A stretch of 64,000 bases of DNA from Nitrospirota bacterium (GTDB lineage Bacteria; Nitrospirota; Thermodesulfovibrionia; UBA6902; DSMQ01): positions 32,683 to 96,682 of the forward strand of contig JACQXB010000009.1 in the NCBI GenBank assembly GCA_016208965.1, read 5' to 3'. The translations under genes and the position numbers were made by a program. Positions 1 through 8,706 of this stretch are shown here, piece after piece (the stretch's first letter is position 1; each line of letters opens with the position of its first letter). The notes below the pieces were generated by a model. It worked only from the letters and a program-made list of their open reading frames with translations. It was not told the DNA's origin and ran no database searches.

Positions 1-2031
1 AAGGTCTGCCTTGATTATGGCACGTTCTATGTTTTGCCCATAAACCATGCCGTCCTTAAGTGTAATTTCTCCATTTCCACTGAATTCCTTTGCATCACCT
101 TTAAAGGATAATCTGCCATCAATATAGCCCGTTATAGGAGGTTTGGTTGGAGAAGGATATACAGCGGTTACTATTGACTTGACATCTCCATTTTTAATTA
201 CTGCAGAGGCATCATAATAAGGGTTGTCAAAGGAAAAGAGCCTATCAGCCTTTCTGAATTTGATACTGCCTGATGCATCATACTGAGATTCGCCTTGCTT
301 TACTCTTAATAATCCAACCGAAAGGGACTTTATACCATAATTTAAATCACCTGATGCAGATGTGAATGGCACACTATTAATACTGCCAGGCCCTATATCT
401 ATATTTCCTGCGATTTGGGGGTCAAGAGAAGAACCAGCGGCCCTGCCCGTGAATCTAACAGGTGCCCTTATGCCATTGTAATAAGGTCGGGTTAAATCCA
501 GAACATCTTGGCTCTGCATGTCTAAATCAAGACTAAGTTTTTTCTCTTTGAGGTTTATATCCCCATTTAAGAGAAGGGTTGACTGGGAGGTGGAAAGTTG
601 AGATTCATTGATTGTAAGAATTCCTTCTTTTAAGTTAATTTCTCCTTTTATACTATTTAACCTATCATTTAACTCCTCACCTTTTTTTGAGGTATTTATA
701 TAACTTATCTCTGCCTTCACATCAAAATCTTTATCATACATTTTATTAAGCTCAAAGTTTCCATTGATTTTACCTTTTGGAAACGGTGGTTCCCAATTAA
801 TAAATTTAAGAAATTCTGAGCTATTGATATTTACTACATCAGCGATTACAGAATAATCACCATGGGGGATAAAGAGGTACGCCTTGCCCTTAAGCTCTCC
901 ACTATAGGTATGTGCAATAAAATTCTCAAGGCCAAATCTTTTATTTTCGTATTTTATGATTCCTGATACATCATCAACAGGTAGGGTATCCAGCATGCCT
1001 TTTTTAAGTGTTACCTTGCCTTCTCCAAATAAGTTAGGATATGTCCCTTGAATCTCTCCATCTATGGATATATGACCCGAGATGTTACCTTTTACCTTGA
1101 GCAATTCCATTAATGTCTCTAAATAAAACCATCCTTTTGCTTTTAGGTTGAGACGTGCTCTTAAATCTCCATCGTGGGATATCTGTTGTGGGTTGATTAA
1201 GTCCACTGTTCCAGTGAGGGATAACTCACCATTCCTTTCTTTTTTTAGGTTGAAAAATTTTCTCATCGTTGATACAAGTATGTTAGCCTTTCCTGAAAAA
1301 CTGCCAAACTCAACCCTATCTTTGGCGAAAGGATTTATCTCCCCTTTTGTTACTATGTTAGAGCCTTCTGAATAAACCTTGACCCGTAGGAACTTAAAAC
1401 TTTTTCCGTCTGTCTTTATTGTCCCTTCAAGGTCTCCCTTAATTTCTGGGAGGTTGTGTAGTTTTAATCTGAGACCATTAAGTGACAGCCCAGCAACGAC
1501 GGCATCTTTTACTATTATCTCTGAATTTACTTTATCACTTGTAATACTTGTATGTGTTTCTGGGAATGATAATGCAAACTTTCCATCTGTTATGCTTGCA
1601 GTCCTTAAAGTGAGGGTAATGTTTTTTGCCTTCTTCTCTGATAAGTAATCTTCAATATGATTTATAATCCTATCCAGTCCTTGCTTATCTACAGTAAGAT
1701 TGGGTTCCTTCAGCGTCAGCCTTCTTATCCTTATTTCTTTCAGAAACAAGCCTGAGAAATCCATGTATGCACGAGTCTTTGTTATCCACAAGAGCCTGTT
1801 ACCCTCTTTATCAAATACTTTAAATCCCTTTGTCTGTAAATAAAAGGGGAACAGATTTATAACTGCCTTATCTATAATTACCCGCTCACCTATAGCTTCC
1901 TCAAATACAGGGAGGATAACCCTCTTTATAGAATTTGAGAGGTAAGGCCCCCTTAGCAAGAAAAAGAGGATACCAAAGGAGAGTATTACAGTAGCAATTA
2001 TTAATAACCATTTCTTTTGTATTTTTTTCAA
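1..2031 (-). CDS. AsmA/TamB-like envelope protein (C-terminus beyond left edge)
   Basis: Open minus-strand frame of 677 codons running off the left edge without a stop. The start is taken as TTG at 2031 because AAGGTG lies 8 nt upstream and the only nearby ATG frame terminates at once. The product begins with a basic N-terminus and one membrane helix (about residues 8-25), then a long beta-rich stretch of repeated strand patterns such as LKGKAYLF, VKGNISGHISIDGEIQG and LLLNGDINLKEKKLSLDLDM. This architecture is typical of AsmA/TamB-type proteins that bridge the inner and outer membranes (lipid transport or outer-membrane assembly). Family assignment rests on architecture, so AsmA, TamB or DUF748 types are all possible. 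Confidence 0.7.
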   Translation of the reverse strand, partial: MKKIQKKWLLIIATVILSFGILFFLLRGPYLSNSIKRVILPVFEEAIGERVIIDKAVINLFPFYLQTKGFKVFDKEGNRLLWITKTRAYMDFSGLFLKEIRIRRLTLKEPNLTVDKQGLDRIINHIEDYLSEKKAKNITLTLRTASITDGKFALSFPETHTSITSDKVNSEIIVKDAVVAGLSLNGLRLKLHNLPEIKGDLEGTIKTDGKSFKFLRVKVYSEGSNIVTKGEINPFAKDRVEFGSFSGKANILVSTMRKFFNLKKERNGELSLTGTVDLINPQQISHDGDLRARLNLKAKGWFYLETLMELLKVKGNISGHISIDGEIQGTYPNLFGEGKVTLKKGMLDTLPVDDVSGIIKYENKRFGLENFIAHTYSGELKGKAYLFIPHGDYSVIADVVNINSSEFLKFINWEPPFPKGKINGNFELNKMYDKDFDVKAEISYINTSKKGEELNDRLNSIKGEINLKEGILTINESQLSTSQSTLLLNGDINLKEKKLSLDLDMQSQDVLDLTRPYYNGIRAPVRFTGRAAGSSLDPQIAGNIDIGPGSINSVPFTSASGDLNYGIKSLSVGLLRVKQGESQYDASGSIKFRKADRLFSFDNPYYDASAVIKNGDVKSIVTAVYPSPTKPPITGYIDGRLSFKGDAKEFSGNGEITLKDGMVYGQNIERAIIKADL

Positions 2032-2073
2032 TTTAAATACACCTTTTTTAAAAAACTAATAACTATTAACTTT

Positions 2074-2148
2074 TCACTCATATCTAATTGCGACAATGGG
2101 ATCCATACCCGCTGCCTTTTTTGCTGGGTATACACCAAAGAATCCCCC
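2074..2148 (-). pseudogene. C-terminal remnant of a MacB/FtsX-type ABC permease
   Basis: A 25-codon minus-strand frame directly upstream of the AsmA-like gene reads GGFFGVYPAKKAAGMDPIVA followed by IRYE and a stop. This matches the very conserved end of MacB/FtsX permeases (YPAxxAAxLDPIxALRYE). A stop codon lies in frame just before it, so only the extreme tail survives. It implies that a MacB-type permease once ended here and was deleted. Confidence 0.6.
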
Positions 2149-2242
2149 TTAATTTTCAGAAAGTTTTATAGTATATTACCTGAATTACGTGGTATGGTCA
2201 AATGAAGTTTGAGACCTAAAAACAGAGAGAAACAGAAACACG

Positions 2243-2872
2243 ATGCGTAAATTTCTTATAAGCATTATACTGCTGTTTATTCTATGGGGTTGCAGTAAAC
2301 CTTCTCCTTCGGATATTGCCGTTGGAGAGATTGATGCATTAGGTGAACCGCAGCAGATAGCAGTTACAGAAGATAAAGAGCCGATTGCCATTGATTTAGA
2401 AAATGGGAAGTTTTATCTAAAACCGGTTGCAGGGTATTCAATAAGTGCTGTTGTGGTAAGTAAAAAATCTTATTCTTATGGTTGGCAGGCAAAGCTTGCA
2501 CTAGTAGATTTAGCTCTTGCATGGGGAAAACTATCCGACCCTGAAACAAGAAAACATTTTAAATTCACCCAATCTGACAGATGGTATTACTTTGAATATG
2601 AGAATGACTCTCCATTAGATGTCTCTTACATCTCAACACATTCAAGCAATAATCACATAATCCCTGCAAATGAAAACATCCGCCTGGCTATAAAATCTTT
2701 AAAAAAGAACGACACGGTTACACTTGAGGGTTTTCTTATAAATGCCGCCGGGAAATACAAGGGCACGGACTTATGGTGGAACAGTAGTCTTACAAGAAAC
2801 GATTCAGGAGACAGTTCATGCGAGGTATTTTATGTAACAAAAGTCAGGAATGGAGATTATATTTACGAATAG
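2243..2872 (+). CDS. Putative lipoprotein of unknown function
   Basis: 209 codons. The N-terminus MRKFLISIILLFILWGCSKP is a lipoprotein signal peptide with the lipobox LWGC, so the mature protein should be lipid-anchored at Cys17. The remainder is soluble, with a conserved-looking core around residues 95-190 (YISTHSSNNHIIPANENI, then TDLWWNSSLTRNDSGD). I have seen this arrangement in uncharacterised lipoproteins but know no function. It stands alone, with a hairpin repeat and tRNA-Ala downstream. Confidence 0.75.
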   Translation: MRKFLISIILLFILWGCSKPSPSDIAVGEIDALGEPQQIAVTEDKEPIAIDLENGKFYLKPVAGYSISAVVVSKKSYSYGWQAKLALVDLALAWGKLSDPETRKHFKFTQSDRWYYFEYENDSPLDVSYISTHSSNNHIIPANENIRLAIKSLKKNDTVTLEGFLINAAGKYKGTDLWWNSSLTRNDSGDSSCEVFYVTKVRNGDYIYE

Positions 2873-2917
2873 AATTGACTCAGGAGATATTTTTTGTTTT
2901 ACTATCCACTATCCACC

Positions 2918-2951
2918 CCGGCCTCATCCCGAAGCGTCGGGACGAGGCCGG
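2918..2951. repeat. Perfect-loop hairpin flanked by TATTCAC-type heptamers
   Basis: Two 15-nt arms (CCGGCCTCATCCCGA and TCGGGACGAGGCCGG) with one mismatch enclose a 4-nt loop AGCG. On both sides lie short CTATCCACTATCCAC and CTATTCACTATTCAC tandem units, the same heptamer family seen at about 15.0, 15.9, 27.5 and 51.6 kb. Confidence 0.7.
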
Positions 2952-2976
2952 CTATTCACTATTCACTGCTGTTGTC

Positions 2977-3049
2977 GGGGGTGTAGCTCAGATGGGAGAG
3001 CGTCTCGTTCGCAACGAGAAGGCCGGCGGTTCGATCCCGCTCACCTCCA
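2977..3049 (+). tRNA. tRNA-Ala (anticodon CGC)
   Basis: Complete cloverleaf: acceptor GGGGGTG/CACCTCC (one G-T pair), D arm GCTC...GAGC, anticodon stem TCTCG/CGAGA with loop TTCGCAA (anticodon CGC), and T arm GGCGG-TTCGATC-CCGCT. The discriminator is A; CCA is not encoded. Confidence 0.93.
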
Positions 3050-3097
3050 TTAAACATTTTTCAAACTATTTAAGTTCTTCAAAAGAGTGGAGATGTA

Positions 3098-4033
3098 ATT
3101 ATTAAAACTTATATACTCAAAAGACTTTTTTTGTTAATCCCCATTCTTCTCGGTGTCACTTTTATAACATTTGCACTTATAAAGGCACTTCCGGGAGACC
3201 CTGTTTTAAGCCTTGTTGGTGAAAGGGCAAGGCCTGAGACAATTGATTCAATCAAGAGAGAGCTTGGAACAGATAAAAACTTCATCTCACAGTTTATCGG
3301 ATATATAAGTCTTCTCTCAAAGGGGAACCTTGGCAGGTCTTATTATACACAGAGAGATGTGGCACAGGATATAATTGAAAAATTCCCAAATACAGTTAAA
3401 CTCGCCTTTACCTCTATGGCTATTGCAATCCTTCTGGGGATTACATTAGGTTTTATTTCTGCTAAGAACAAAGGCAGACCCACGGACATGTTCGCTTCGC
3501 TTATTGCAATCAGTGGCATCAGTCTGCCTGTCTTCTGGATAGGGCTCATATTAATTTATATCTTTTCCCTTCATTTAAAATGGCTTCCACCTTCCGGGAC
3601 AGGAGACATAAGATTTCTGATTTTACCTGCGATTACGCTCTCTATTCCAGCAGGGGCTTCAATCGCAAGGATTACGAAGGCGACAATGCTTGAAATAATA
3701 AATGAGCCTTTTATAAAAACAGCGAGGGCTAAAGGCCTAAAGGAAAATGTCATCTTATTTAGGCATGTTCTTAAAAATGCAATGATACCTCTTGTGACAA
3801 TAATAGGACTTGATTTTGGTAGTTATCTTAACGGTGCTGTATTAACAGAGACTATTTTTGGCTGGGACGGGATAGGCAGATTCACAATGGAGGGGATTAT
3901 TAAGAGGGATTATCCTGTTGTAATGGGCTGTCTTCTCATAGGCACATCTACATTTGTGCTGATAAATATTGTGGTTGATATACTGTACCACTATCTTGAC
4001 CCGAGGATAAGAGTAACCAAGCAGTATAACTAA
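3098..4033 (+). CDS. dppB: Dipeptide/oligopeptide ABC transporter permease, DppB type
   Basis: Inner-membrane permease of the Dpp/Opp/Nik family: six membrane helices, family N-terminus ALPGDP, and the cytoplasmic EAA-type loop around TARAKGLKENVILFRHVLKN. The C-terminus YLDPRIR is typical. In-frame upstream sequence encodes the usual leader KTYILKRLFLLIPILLG but has no ATG, GTG or TTG until codon 12 (TTG at 3131). GGAG at 3089-3092 sits 5 nt before ATT at 3098, and an in-frame stop lies at 3071. I therefore propose an ATT start; TTG at 3131 would cut into helix 1. It is followed 8 nt later by dppC. No binding protein or ATPase gene is nearby. Confidence 0.9.
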   Translation: MIKTYILKRLFLLIPILLGVTFITFALIKALPGDPVLSLVGERARPETIDSIKRELGTDKNFISQFIGYISLLSKGNLGRSYYTQRDVAQDIIEKFPNTVKLAFTSMAIAILLGITLGFISAKNKGRPTDMFASLIAISGISLPVFWIGLILIYIFSLHLKWLPPSGTGDIRFLILPAITLSIPAGASIARITKATMLEIINEPFIKTARAKGLKENVILFRHVLKNAMIPLVTIIGLDFGSYLNGAVLTETIFGWDGIGRFTMEGIIKRDYPVVMGCLLIGTSTFVLINIVVDILYHYLDPRIRVTKQYN

Positions 4034-4041
4034 GAATAAAA

Positions 4042-4836
4042 ATGGCAGACAGAATAGTCCTTATAATTTTAATGGTTATAACACTCTCAGTGGTGTTTGC
4101 ACCACTGCTTACACCCTATGATCCTATAAAGATAGACCTTGACAGCATTAAAGAACCCCCGAGCCTAAAACATCCTCTTGGGACTGATAACAAGGGGAGG
4201 GATATCTTAAGTAGAATCCTTTATGGAGGGAGGTTTTCAATTGGTATTGCGTTAGTAGCAGGCATTATATCTCTCTGTATTGGGCTTGCGGTAGGGCTTC
4301 TCGCAGGATATTACGGGGGCAGGGTAGACATGCTATTCATGATGTTTATTGACCTTATACTTTCATTCCCGTCGCTTCTTCTTGCGATAGGGATTTCTGT
4401 AATTTTTCCACCTGGTATTTTTACTGTTGTAATAGCCATTACTGCTGTCAGTTGGGCGTCCTTTGCGAGGCTTATTAGGGGTTATGTTTTGAGTCTAAAA
4501 GAAGCCCCTTATATTGATTCTGCAAGGGCAATTGGTTGTTCTAACACAAGGATAATACTAAAACATATATTACCCAATTGTCTGCCTCTTAGTTTTGTTG
4601 TGTTTAGCCTTAAATTAGGAGGTTACATACTTACAGAGTCTGCTTTAAGCTTTTTAGGGCTTGGTGCACAACCCCCTATTCCTACATGGGGCTCTATGAT
4701 AAGTCTTAACAGGGTTTTTATATTATCGGCACCGTGGATGGTTGTATTTGCAGGACTCGCGATACTTATAACAACCCTGTGTTTTAATATCTTTGGCGAT
4801 GTCTTAAGGGATAAAATGGGGTATAGGGTTGAATGA
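4042..4836 (+). CDS. dppC: Dipeptide/oligopeptide ABC transporter permease, DppC type
   Basis: 264-residue inner-membrane permease pairing with the preceding DppB. Family marks are HPLGTDNKGRDILSRILYGGR near residue 43, the EAA loop DSARAIGCSNTRIILKHILP and the region FLGLGAQPPIPTWG. The N-terminal helix is directly at the start, a little shorter than usual. It lies 8 nt after dppB in the same operon. Substrate cannot be told from sequence (peptide, nickel or other). Confidence 0.92.
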   Translation: MADRIVLIILMVITLSVVFAPLLTPYDPIKIDLDSIKEPPSLKHPLGTDNKGRDILSRILYGGRFSIGIALVAGIISLCIGLAVGLLAGYYGGRVDMLFMMFIDLILSFPSLLLAIGISVIFPPGIFTVVIAITAVSWASFARLIRGYVLSLKEAPYIDSARAIGCSNTRIILKHILPNCLPLSFVVFSLKLGGYILTESALSFLGLGAQPPIPTWGSMISLNRVFILSAPWMVVFAGLAILITTLCFNIFGDVLRDKMGYRVE

Positions 4837-4845
4837 GGTAATTTC

Positions 4846-5331
4846 TTATGCGCTCTCTGTTATTCTTTCTTCTTCCTCTTGATGGGTTTTACAATCTATG
4901 CATAGTGTAGTGACAGGTCTTGCCTCAAGACGTTTAATATCAATTCCATTACCGCATTCCTCACAGATTCCATATGTGCCACTTTCAATCCGCTCAAGGG
5001 TCTCGTCGATCTTTTTTAAGAGCAGGCGCTCTCTGTCTCTTAGCCTTAGCATAAAATTTCTATCTGTCTCTACAGTTGCCTGGTCTCCCATGTCAGGGAA
5101 ATTTATCTCCCCCGGTAGGGTAGTCAGTGCCTCTTCTGCCTCTTTAAGTAGCCTTTCTTTCTCGGATAGGAGATTTTTCTTGATCTCAAGGATCTTTTTC
5201 CCTCTTAATATGGATTTTTTACTCTCTTTACCTTTTGTTTTTTTAGATTTTTTGGCTGGCTTGGGTTTTTTTACCTTTGCCTTTTTTGCCTGCTTTTTTG
5301 GTGGTTCTTTGCCTTTTTTAGTCTTTGCCAT
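4846..5331 (-). CDS. DksA/TraR-family zinc-finger protein with Lys-rich N-terminus
   Basis: 161 residues. Residues 1-45 are an extremely Lys/Pro/Ala-rich tail. Then comes the DksA coiled-coil region (ILEIKKNLLSEKERLLKEAE...) and the C4 zinc finger CEECGNGIDIKRLEARPVTTLC-IDC near the C-terminus. Members bind the RNA polymerase secondary channel and modulate transcription. The acidic coiled-coil tip contains DMGDQATVETD, so the DxxDxA-like element is present in modified form. It is convergent with dppC, 9 nt apart. The basic tail could bind nucleic acid (inference). Confidence 0.85.
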   Translation of the reverse strand: MAKTKKGKEPPKKQAKKAKVKKPKPAKKSKKTKGKESKKSILRGKKILEIKKNLLSEKERLLKEAEEALTTLPGEINFPDMGDQATVETDRNFMLRLRDRERLLLKKIDETLERIESGTYGICEECGNGIDIKRLEARPVTTLCIDCKTHQEEEERITESA

Positions 5332-5359
5332 ATATACCTCAATGTATGGAAGAAATTAA

Positions 5360-5638
5360 AATGGTGTATACCATAACAAATTTTTATAACTTAAGTCAAT
5401 TATTTTTTACTACCCAAATGAGCTATGATATATCATTCTCTATCTCTATTTTTTCTAAAGATGAATTTGATTTTAATAATGCCATCGGTAGTCCCTTTAT
5501 TAAAGCCATAAAAGCGGAAGGAGTCATAATATATGACGCTCAACTTAGAAGAGAAAAAGTCCCTCATATAAAAATGCTTTAGCATTTGTGGAAAAATCAA
5601 TAGAAGTGGCAGATAGATTAGTAAAAGAACTTGAATAG
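5360..5638 (+). pseudogene. Decayed nucleotidyltransferase/HEPN-type fragment
   Basis: The plus-strand frame from 5360 contains SIFSKDEFDFNNAIGSPFIK and AIKAEGVIIYD, which resembles the C-terminal end of MNT-type nucleotidyltransferases (IFSKEEF...SPFIxxIxKEGxxIY). The catalytic GSxxRG part is missing. After a frame change near 5560 the sequence continues as YKNALAFVEKSIEVADRLVK to a stop at 5638. I read this as a broken remnant with at least one frameshift. Confidence 0.4.
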
Positions 5639-5639
5639 A

Positions 5640-6998
5640 CTATTCTTCCAACCCATATTTTTTCAACTTTCTCCAGAGCGATACCCTATCTATTCCTAAT
5701 ATCTGTGCTGCAAGGGTTTTATTGCTGCCGACTTCTTTCAAAACCCACTTTATGTAAGACTCTTCCTGTTCCTCAAGGGATGGCAGCTTGCCTTCTTTTT
5801 TTCTGAATGTCCTTATGCTTAGCTCTTTCAGGTCTTCTGGAAGATGGGCTACTTCTATGGTGTTTCCGTTAGTGAGAGCAACTCCTCTTTCTATGATATT
5901 TTCAAGCTCCCTCACATTCCCGGGGAAGTCATAATTCATTAATATAGCAATAACGTCATGCGATATTTCTGTAACATTTTTTTTCATGAGGGCTGTATGT
6001 TTTTTCAAAAAATAATAACTCATAAGCGGTATATCATCCCTTCTTTCTGAAAGCAGAGGGACACGCAAAGAGACCACATTCAATCTGAAATAAATGTCCT
6101 GCCTGAAATGCCCATCTTTTATTGCGTCCTGAATATTTCTGTTTGTTGCTGCTATAAACCTGACATCTACTTTCACAGGCTCTGTGCCCCCGACCCGTAA
6201 AAGTTCTTTTTCCTGAATAACCCTTAAAAGATTTACCTGCATGGATGGGGGCATTTCTGTTATCTCATCTAAAAATAATGTTCCGCTTGATGCCATTTCT
6301 ATCAAGCCTTTTTTCAAAGTGTTTGCGCCAGTGAATGCGCCCTTTTCATGCCCAAAAAGTTCATTGCTAAGGAGTTCTTCTGTAAATGCCCCACAATTTA
6401 TTGCAAAGAATGGACCATCTGCTCTTGTGCTATTAAAATGTATATATCTTGCGAAGAGCTCTTTCCCTGTCCCGCTTTCCCCACTTATAAGGACATTGCA
6501 GTCTGTAGGCGCAATCTGCCTCGCTGTATCAAGAATCCTCTGCATATTAAAATCCTGTGTGATTATCTTTACTCTGCCCTGATATTTTTCTAACTGCTCC
6601 CGCAACTGGGCATTTTCTTTTTTAAGCCTTACCTTCTCTACTGCCTCCATTACTACTTTCCTTACCTCGTCCAGTTTAAAAGGTTTTGCTATGTAATGAT
6701 AGGCGCCTTTTCTCATTGTCTCTACTGCTGAGGTGACAGTAGCATAGGCTGTAATCATGATAACCTCTGTATCAGGATAAAGTGTCTTAGCCTTTTCAAG
6801 AACCTCAAGCCCGTCCACCTTTTCCATCTTCAGATCTGTAAGCACCACGTCAAACTCCTGCCCCTGAAGCATCTTCAGTGCATTAAGACCACTTGTTGTG
6901 CCAACCACCTCATACCCCTCTTTTTTCATAACATGCTCAAGGTTCCTGAGGGCGACTTTTTCATCCTCTACTATTAAAAGTTGTACCTTATTGTTCAC
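5640..6998 (-). CDS. Sigma-54-dependent response regulator, NtrC/AtoC type
   Basis: 452 residues in three domains. Receiver (1-120) has the phospho-acceptor Asp55 in LTDLKM, Thr in MITAYAT and Lys in IAKPF. The AAA+ domain (about 145-380) has Walker A GESGTGKE, the sigma-54 contact motif GAFTGA and arginine-finger region FRQDIYFRLN. The Fis-type helix-turn-helix is LAAQILGIDRVSLWRKLKKY. It overlaps the kinase gene upstream by 11 nt, so the two are a translationally coupled pair. It should activate sigma-54 promoters; a candidate lies just across the divergent intergenic region (about 8660). Confidence 0.95.
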   Translation of the reverse strand: MNNKVQLLIVEDEKVALRNLEHVMKKEGYEVVGTTSGLNALKMLQGQEFDVVLTDLKMEKVDGLEVLEKAKTLYPDTEVIMITAYATVTSAVETMRKGAYHYIAKPFKLDEVRKVVMEAVEKVRLKKENAQLREQLEKYQGRVKIITQDFNMQRILDTARQIAPTDCNVLISGESGTGKELFARYIHFNSTRADGPFFAINCGAFTEELLSNELFGHEKGAFTGANTLKKGLIEMASSGTLFLDEITEMPPSMQVNLLRVIQEKELLRVGGTEPVKVDVRFIAATNRNIQDAIKDGHFRQDIYFRLNVVSLRVPLLSERRDDIPLMSYYFLKKHTALMKKNVTEISHDVIAILMNYDFPGNVRELENIIERGVALTNGNTIEVAHLPEDLKELSIRTFRKKEGKLPSLEEQEESYIKWVLKEVGSNKTLAAQILGIDRVSLWRKLKKYGLEE

Positions 6999-8412
6999 CT
7001 TTGCGCTCCCTTAAAGGCAGTCTAATCAAAAAAGTTGTTCCATAACCCACCTGGCTCTCTACATCAATGGTGCCTCCATGCTCCTCTACAATATTATGCA
7101 CAACAAAAAGGCCCAGGCCATAGCCTTTCTTTGTCTCTTTTTTTGTAAAAAATGGTTCAAATATCTTTGAAACTATCTCTGGCTCCATACCAATACCTGT
7201 ATCTCTAACCTCAATTTCAACTATATTACCTTTACCTTTTTTTGCTGAAATGAAAATCTTTCCCTCGTCTTCTATAGCCTCCATGCTGTTCTTAATAAGG
7301 TTTAAAAAGACCTGTTGCAGCTTCTGTTTATCTGCAAAGAGCCTAATGTCATTAGGAACATCTACACGGATGTTCACCTTTGATGGAACTTCCCCTCTGA
7401 TAAGACGAATAGACTCATTAACTGTGTTTTTCAAATTAATAATCTCTTTCTTGCCTGCCCTTGAAAACTCAAGGACGGTTCTCACAATATCCTTTGCCCT
7501 GTCTGTTTCGGCTTCTATCTGCGAAAGAAGCTCTCTTTTATATTCAATATCTGCTTCTTCTATTTCCTCCTTAAGTATCTGGCAGGAAGTAGAGATATTA
7601 GAAAGTGGGTTATTAATCTCATGGGCAACTCCAAAAAGCAGTGTCCCGATAGATGCTAATTTTTCTGACTGGACAAGATGCGACTGTCTTAACTCCAGTT
7701 CAACAAGCATTGCATTGAACGCTTTACTAAGAGACATCAGTTCCTTATCACGGGATAACACAGGGATAAAGGAAAATTCTCCATTGGCGATCTTTTGCAT
7801 ATTGTCCTCAAGCTGCTTTAATGGTCTTATAACCATTCGCGATAAATACTGAGCAATGAAAAAACCAACGATAATAAGAAAGATGCCTGAAAAAATAAGT
7901 ATCCTCTGAGAACGCTCTATCAATGTCTGCATATATTTTCGTTCTGCTACGGAGATTGCCTCCGTGGATGTAACAATTTTTTTCCCCTTCTCCCTTATTC
8001 TTTTTTCTAAGATATGGGTTTCCATGAGAGCATGTCTTTTGTCATGCTCAAAATGTTTCTGCATGAGGGATTTGTATTCCCGGATATTAGTCTCTAAGGC
8101 ATAGACATCTGCCTTGATTGTAAGTTTTTCTATGGCTTTCTTATTACTCTTTATAATGTCCTCTGCCTTTTCTGTAAATTGTAAGTTTTCAGAATAATCC
8201 TCTTTGAGCCCATAAAGAAAATAGTTCTTTTCAAACCTTCTCATCTCAAGGGTTGTATCAAAAAGATCAGATACTATAAAGCTAAATTCGGCCTTTTTGT
8301 TTATTGTCATTAGATTAAGGTAATTCAAAATAGAGATACCGACTACCATAATAATGCCAATGTAATACGCGTAGTTAACCTTATTGCGAATACTGGTTTG
8401 AAATCCGAGCAT
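6988..8412 (-). CDS. Membrane sensor histidine kinase (HAMP, HisKA, HATPase)
   Basis: 474 residues. TM1 about 15-34, an alpha-helical sensor region 40-165 (containing EMRRFEKNYFLYGLKEDYSE), TM2 about 171-190, HAMP 191-243, dimerisation H-box GVAHEINNPLSN with His264, then the ATPase with NLIKNSMEA, DTGIGM and GYGLGLF. It is paralogous to the kinase at 17605-19071: both share the EMRRFEKNYFL/EVRRHEKNFLL sensor motif. The start at 8412 has no clear ribosome site, and the TGCAAC repeat begins on its start codon. Confidence 0.93.
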   Translation of the reverse strand: MLGFQTSIRNKVNYAYYIGIIMVVGISILNYLNLMTINKKAEFSFIVSDLFDTTLEMRRFEKNYFLYGLKEDYSENLQFTEKAEDIIKSNKKAIEKLTIKADVYALETNIREYKSLMQKHFEHDKRHALMETHILEKRIREKGKKIVTSTEAISVAERKYMQTLIERSQRILIFSGIFLIIVGFFIAQYLSRMVIRPLKQLEDNMQKIANGEFSFIPVLSRDKELMSLSKAFNAMLVELELRQSHLVQSEKLASIGTLLFGVAHEINNPLSNISTSCQILKEEIEEADIEYKRELLSQIEAETDRAKDIVRTVLEFSRAGKKEIINLKNTVNESIRLIRGEVPSKVNIRVDVPNDIRLFADKQKLQQVFLNLIKNSMEAIEDEGKIFISAKKGKGNIVEIEVRDTGIGMEPEIVSKIFEPFFTKKETKKGYGLGLFVVHNIVEEHGGTIDVESQVGYGTTFLIRLPLRERKGEQ

Positions 8413-8468
8413 GCAACAATTGTAACATTAATCGTTGCAAAATGCAATTTTGCTCACAATGATGCAAC
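8412..8468. promoter_or_regulatory. TGCAAC inverted-repeat cluster between divergent operons
   Basis: TGCAAC at 8412-8417, its inverse GTTGCA at 8434-8439 and TGCAAC again at 8463-8468, with nested CACAA/TTGTG arms. The spacing of about 22 and 29 nt suggests an activator-binding array, possibly for the NtrC-type regulator encoded next door. No direct evidence beyond symmetry and position. Confidence 0.35.
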
Positions 8469-8658
8469 GGTTGTGCTAATGGGTTCATGTTGGAGGTTAA
8501 GAATTATAAGTTTCAAGCCTTCCCGGTTCAAGCCTCAGATGTTGTAATTCCTCTGCTCATGCCGTAATTGCAAAATGAAACAAATATGAAAATATGCACT
8601 AAAAGGCTATTAAAGAAAAAACTTAATAAATTTAAACAGTTATAAGGTTTTTACCTCC

Positions 8659-8675
8659 TGGCATGAGATTTGAAT
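8659..8675 (+). promoter_or_regulatory. Candidate sigma-54 promoter (-24/-12)
   Basis: CTGGCATGAGATTTGAA matches the sigma-54 consensus YTGGCAcGrNNNTTGcW except T for C in the -24 part and A for C in the -12 GC. Its predicted start site, about 12 nt downstream, precedes the ribosome site AAAGGAGG (8695) of the next gene. A GAFTGA regulator is encoded divergently. The changed -12 base is a real weakness. Confidence 0.4.
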
Positions 8676-8706
8676 AAGGGATAGTAAACGGATGAAAGGA
8701 GGCAAA

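Noticed and set aside
2818-3105. 95-codon plus frame across the hairpin repeat and tRNA
   Set aside because: It reads through tRNA-Ala and a palindrome, so it cannot be a protein gene of this form.
5640-8412. Long plus-strand frames opposite the kinase/regulator pair (for example 7250-7852)
   Set aside because: Antisense to well-defined catalytic motifs; the translations lack any recognisable pattern.
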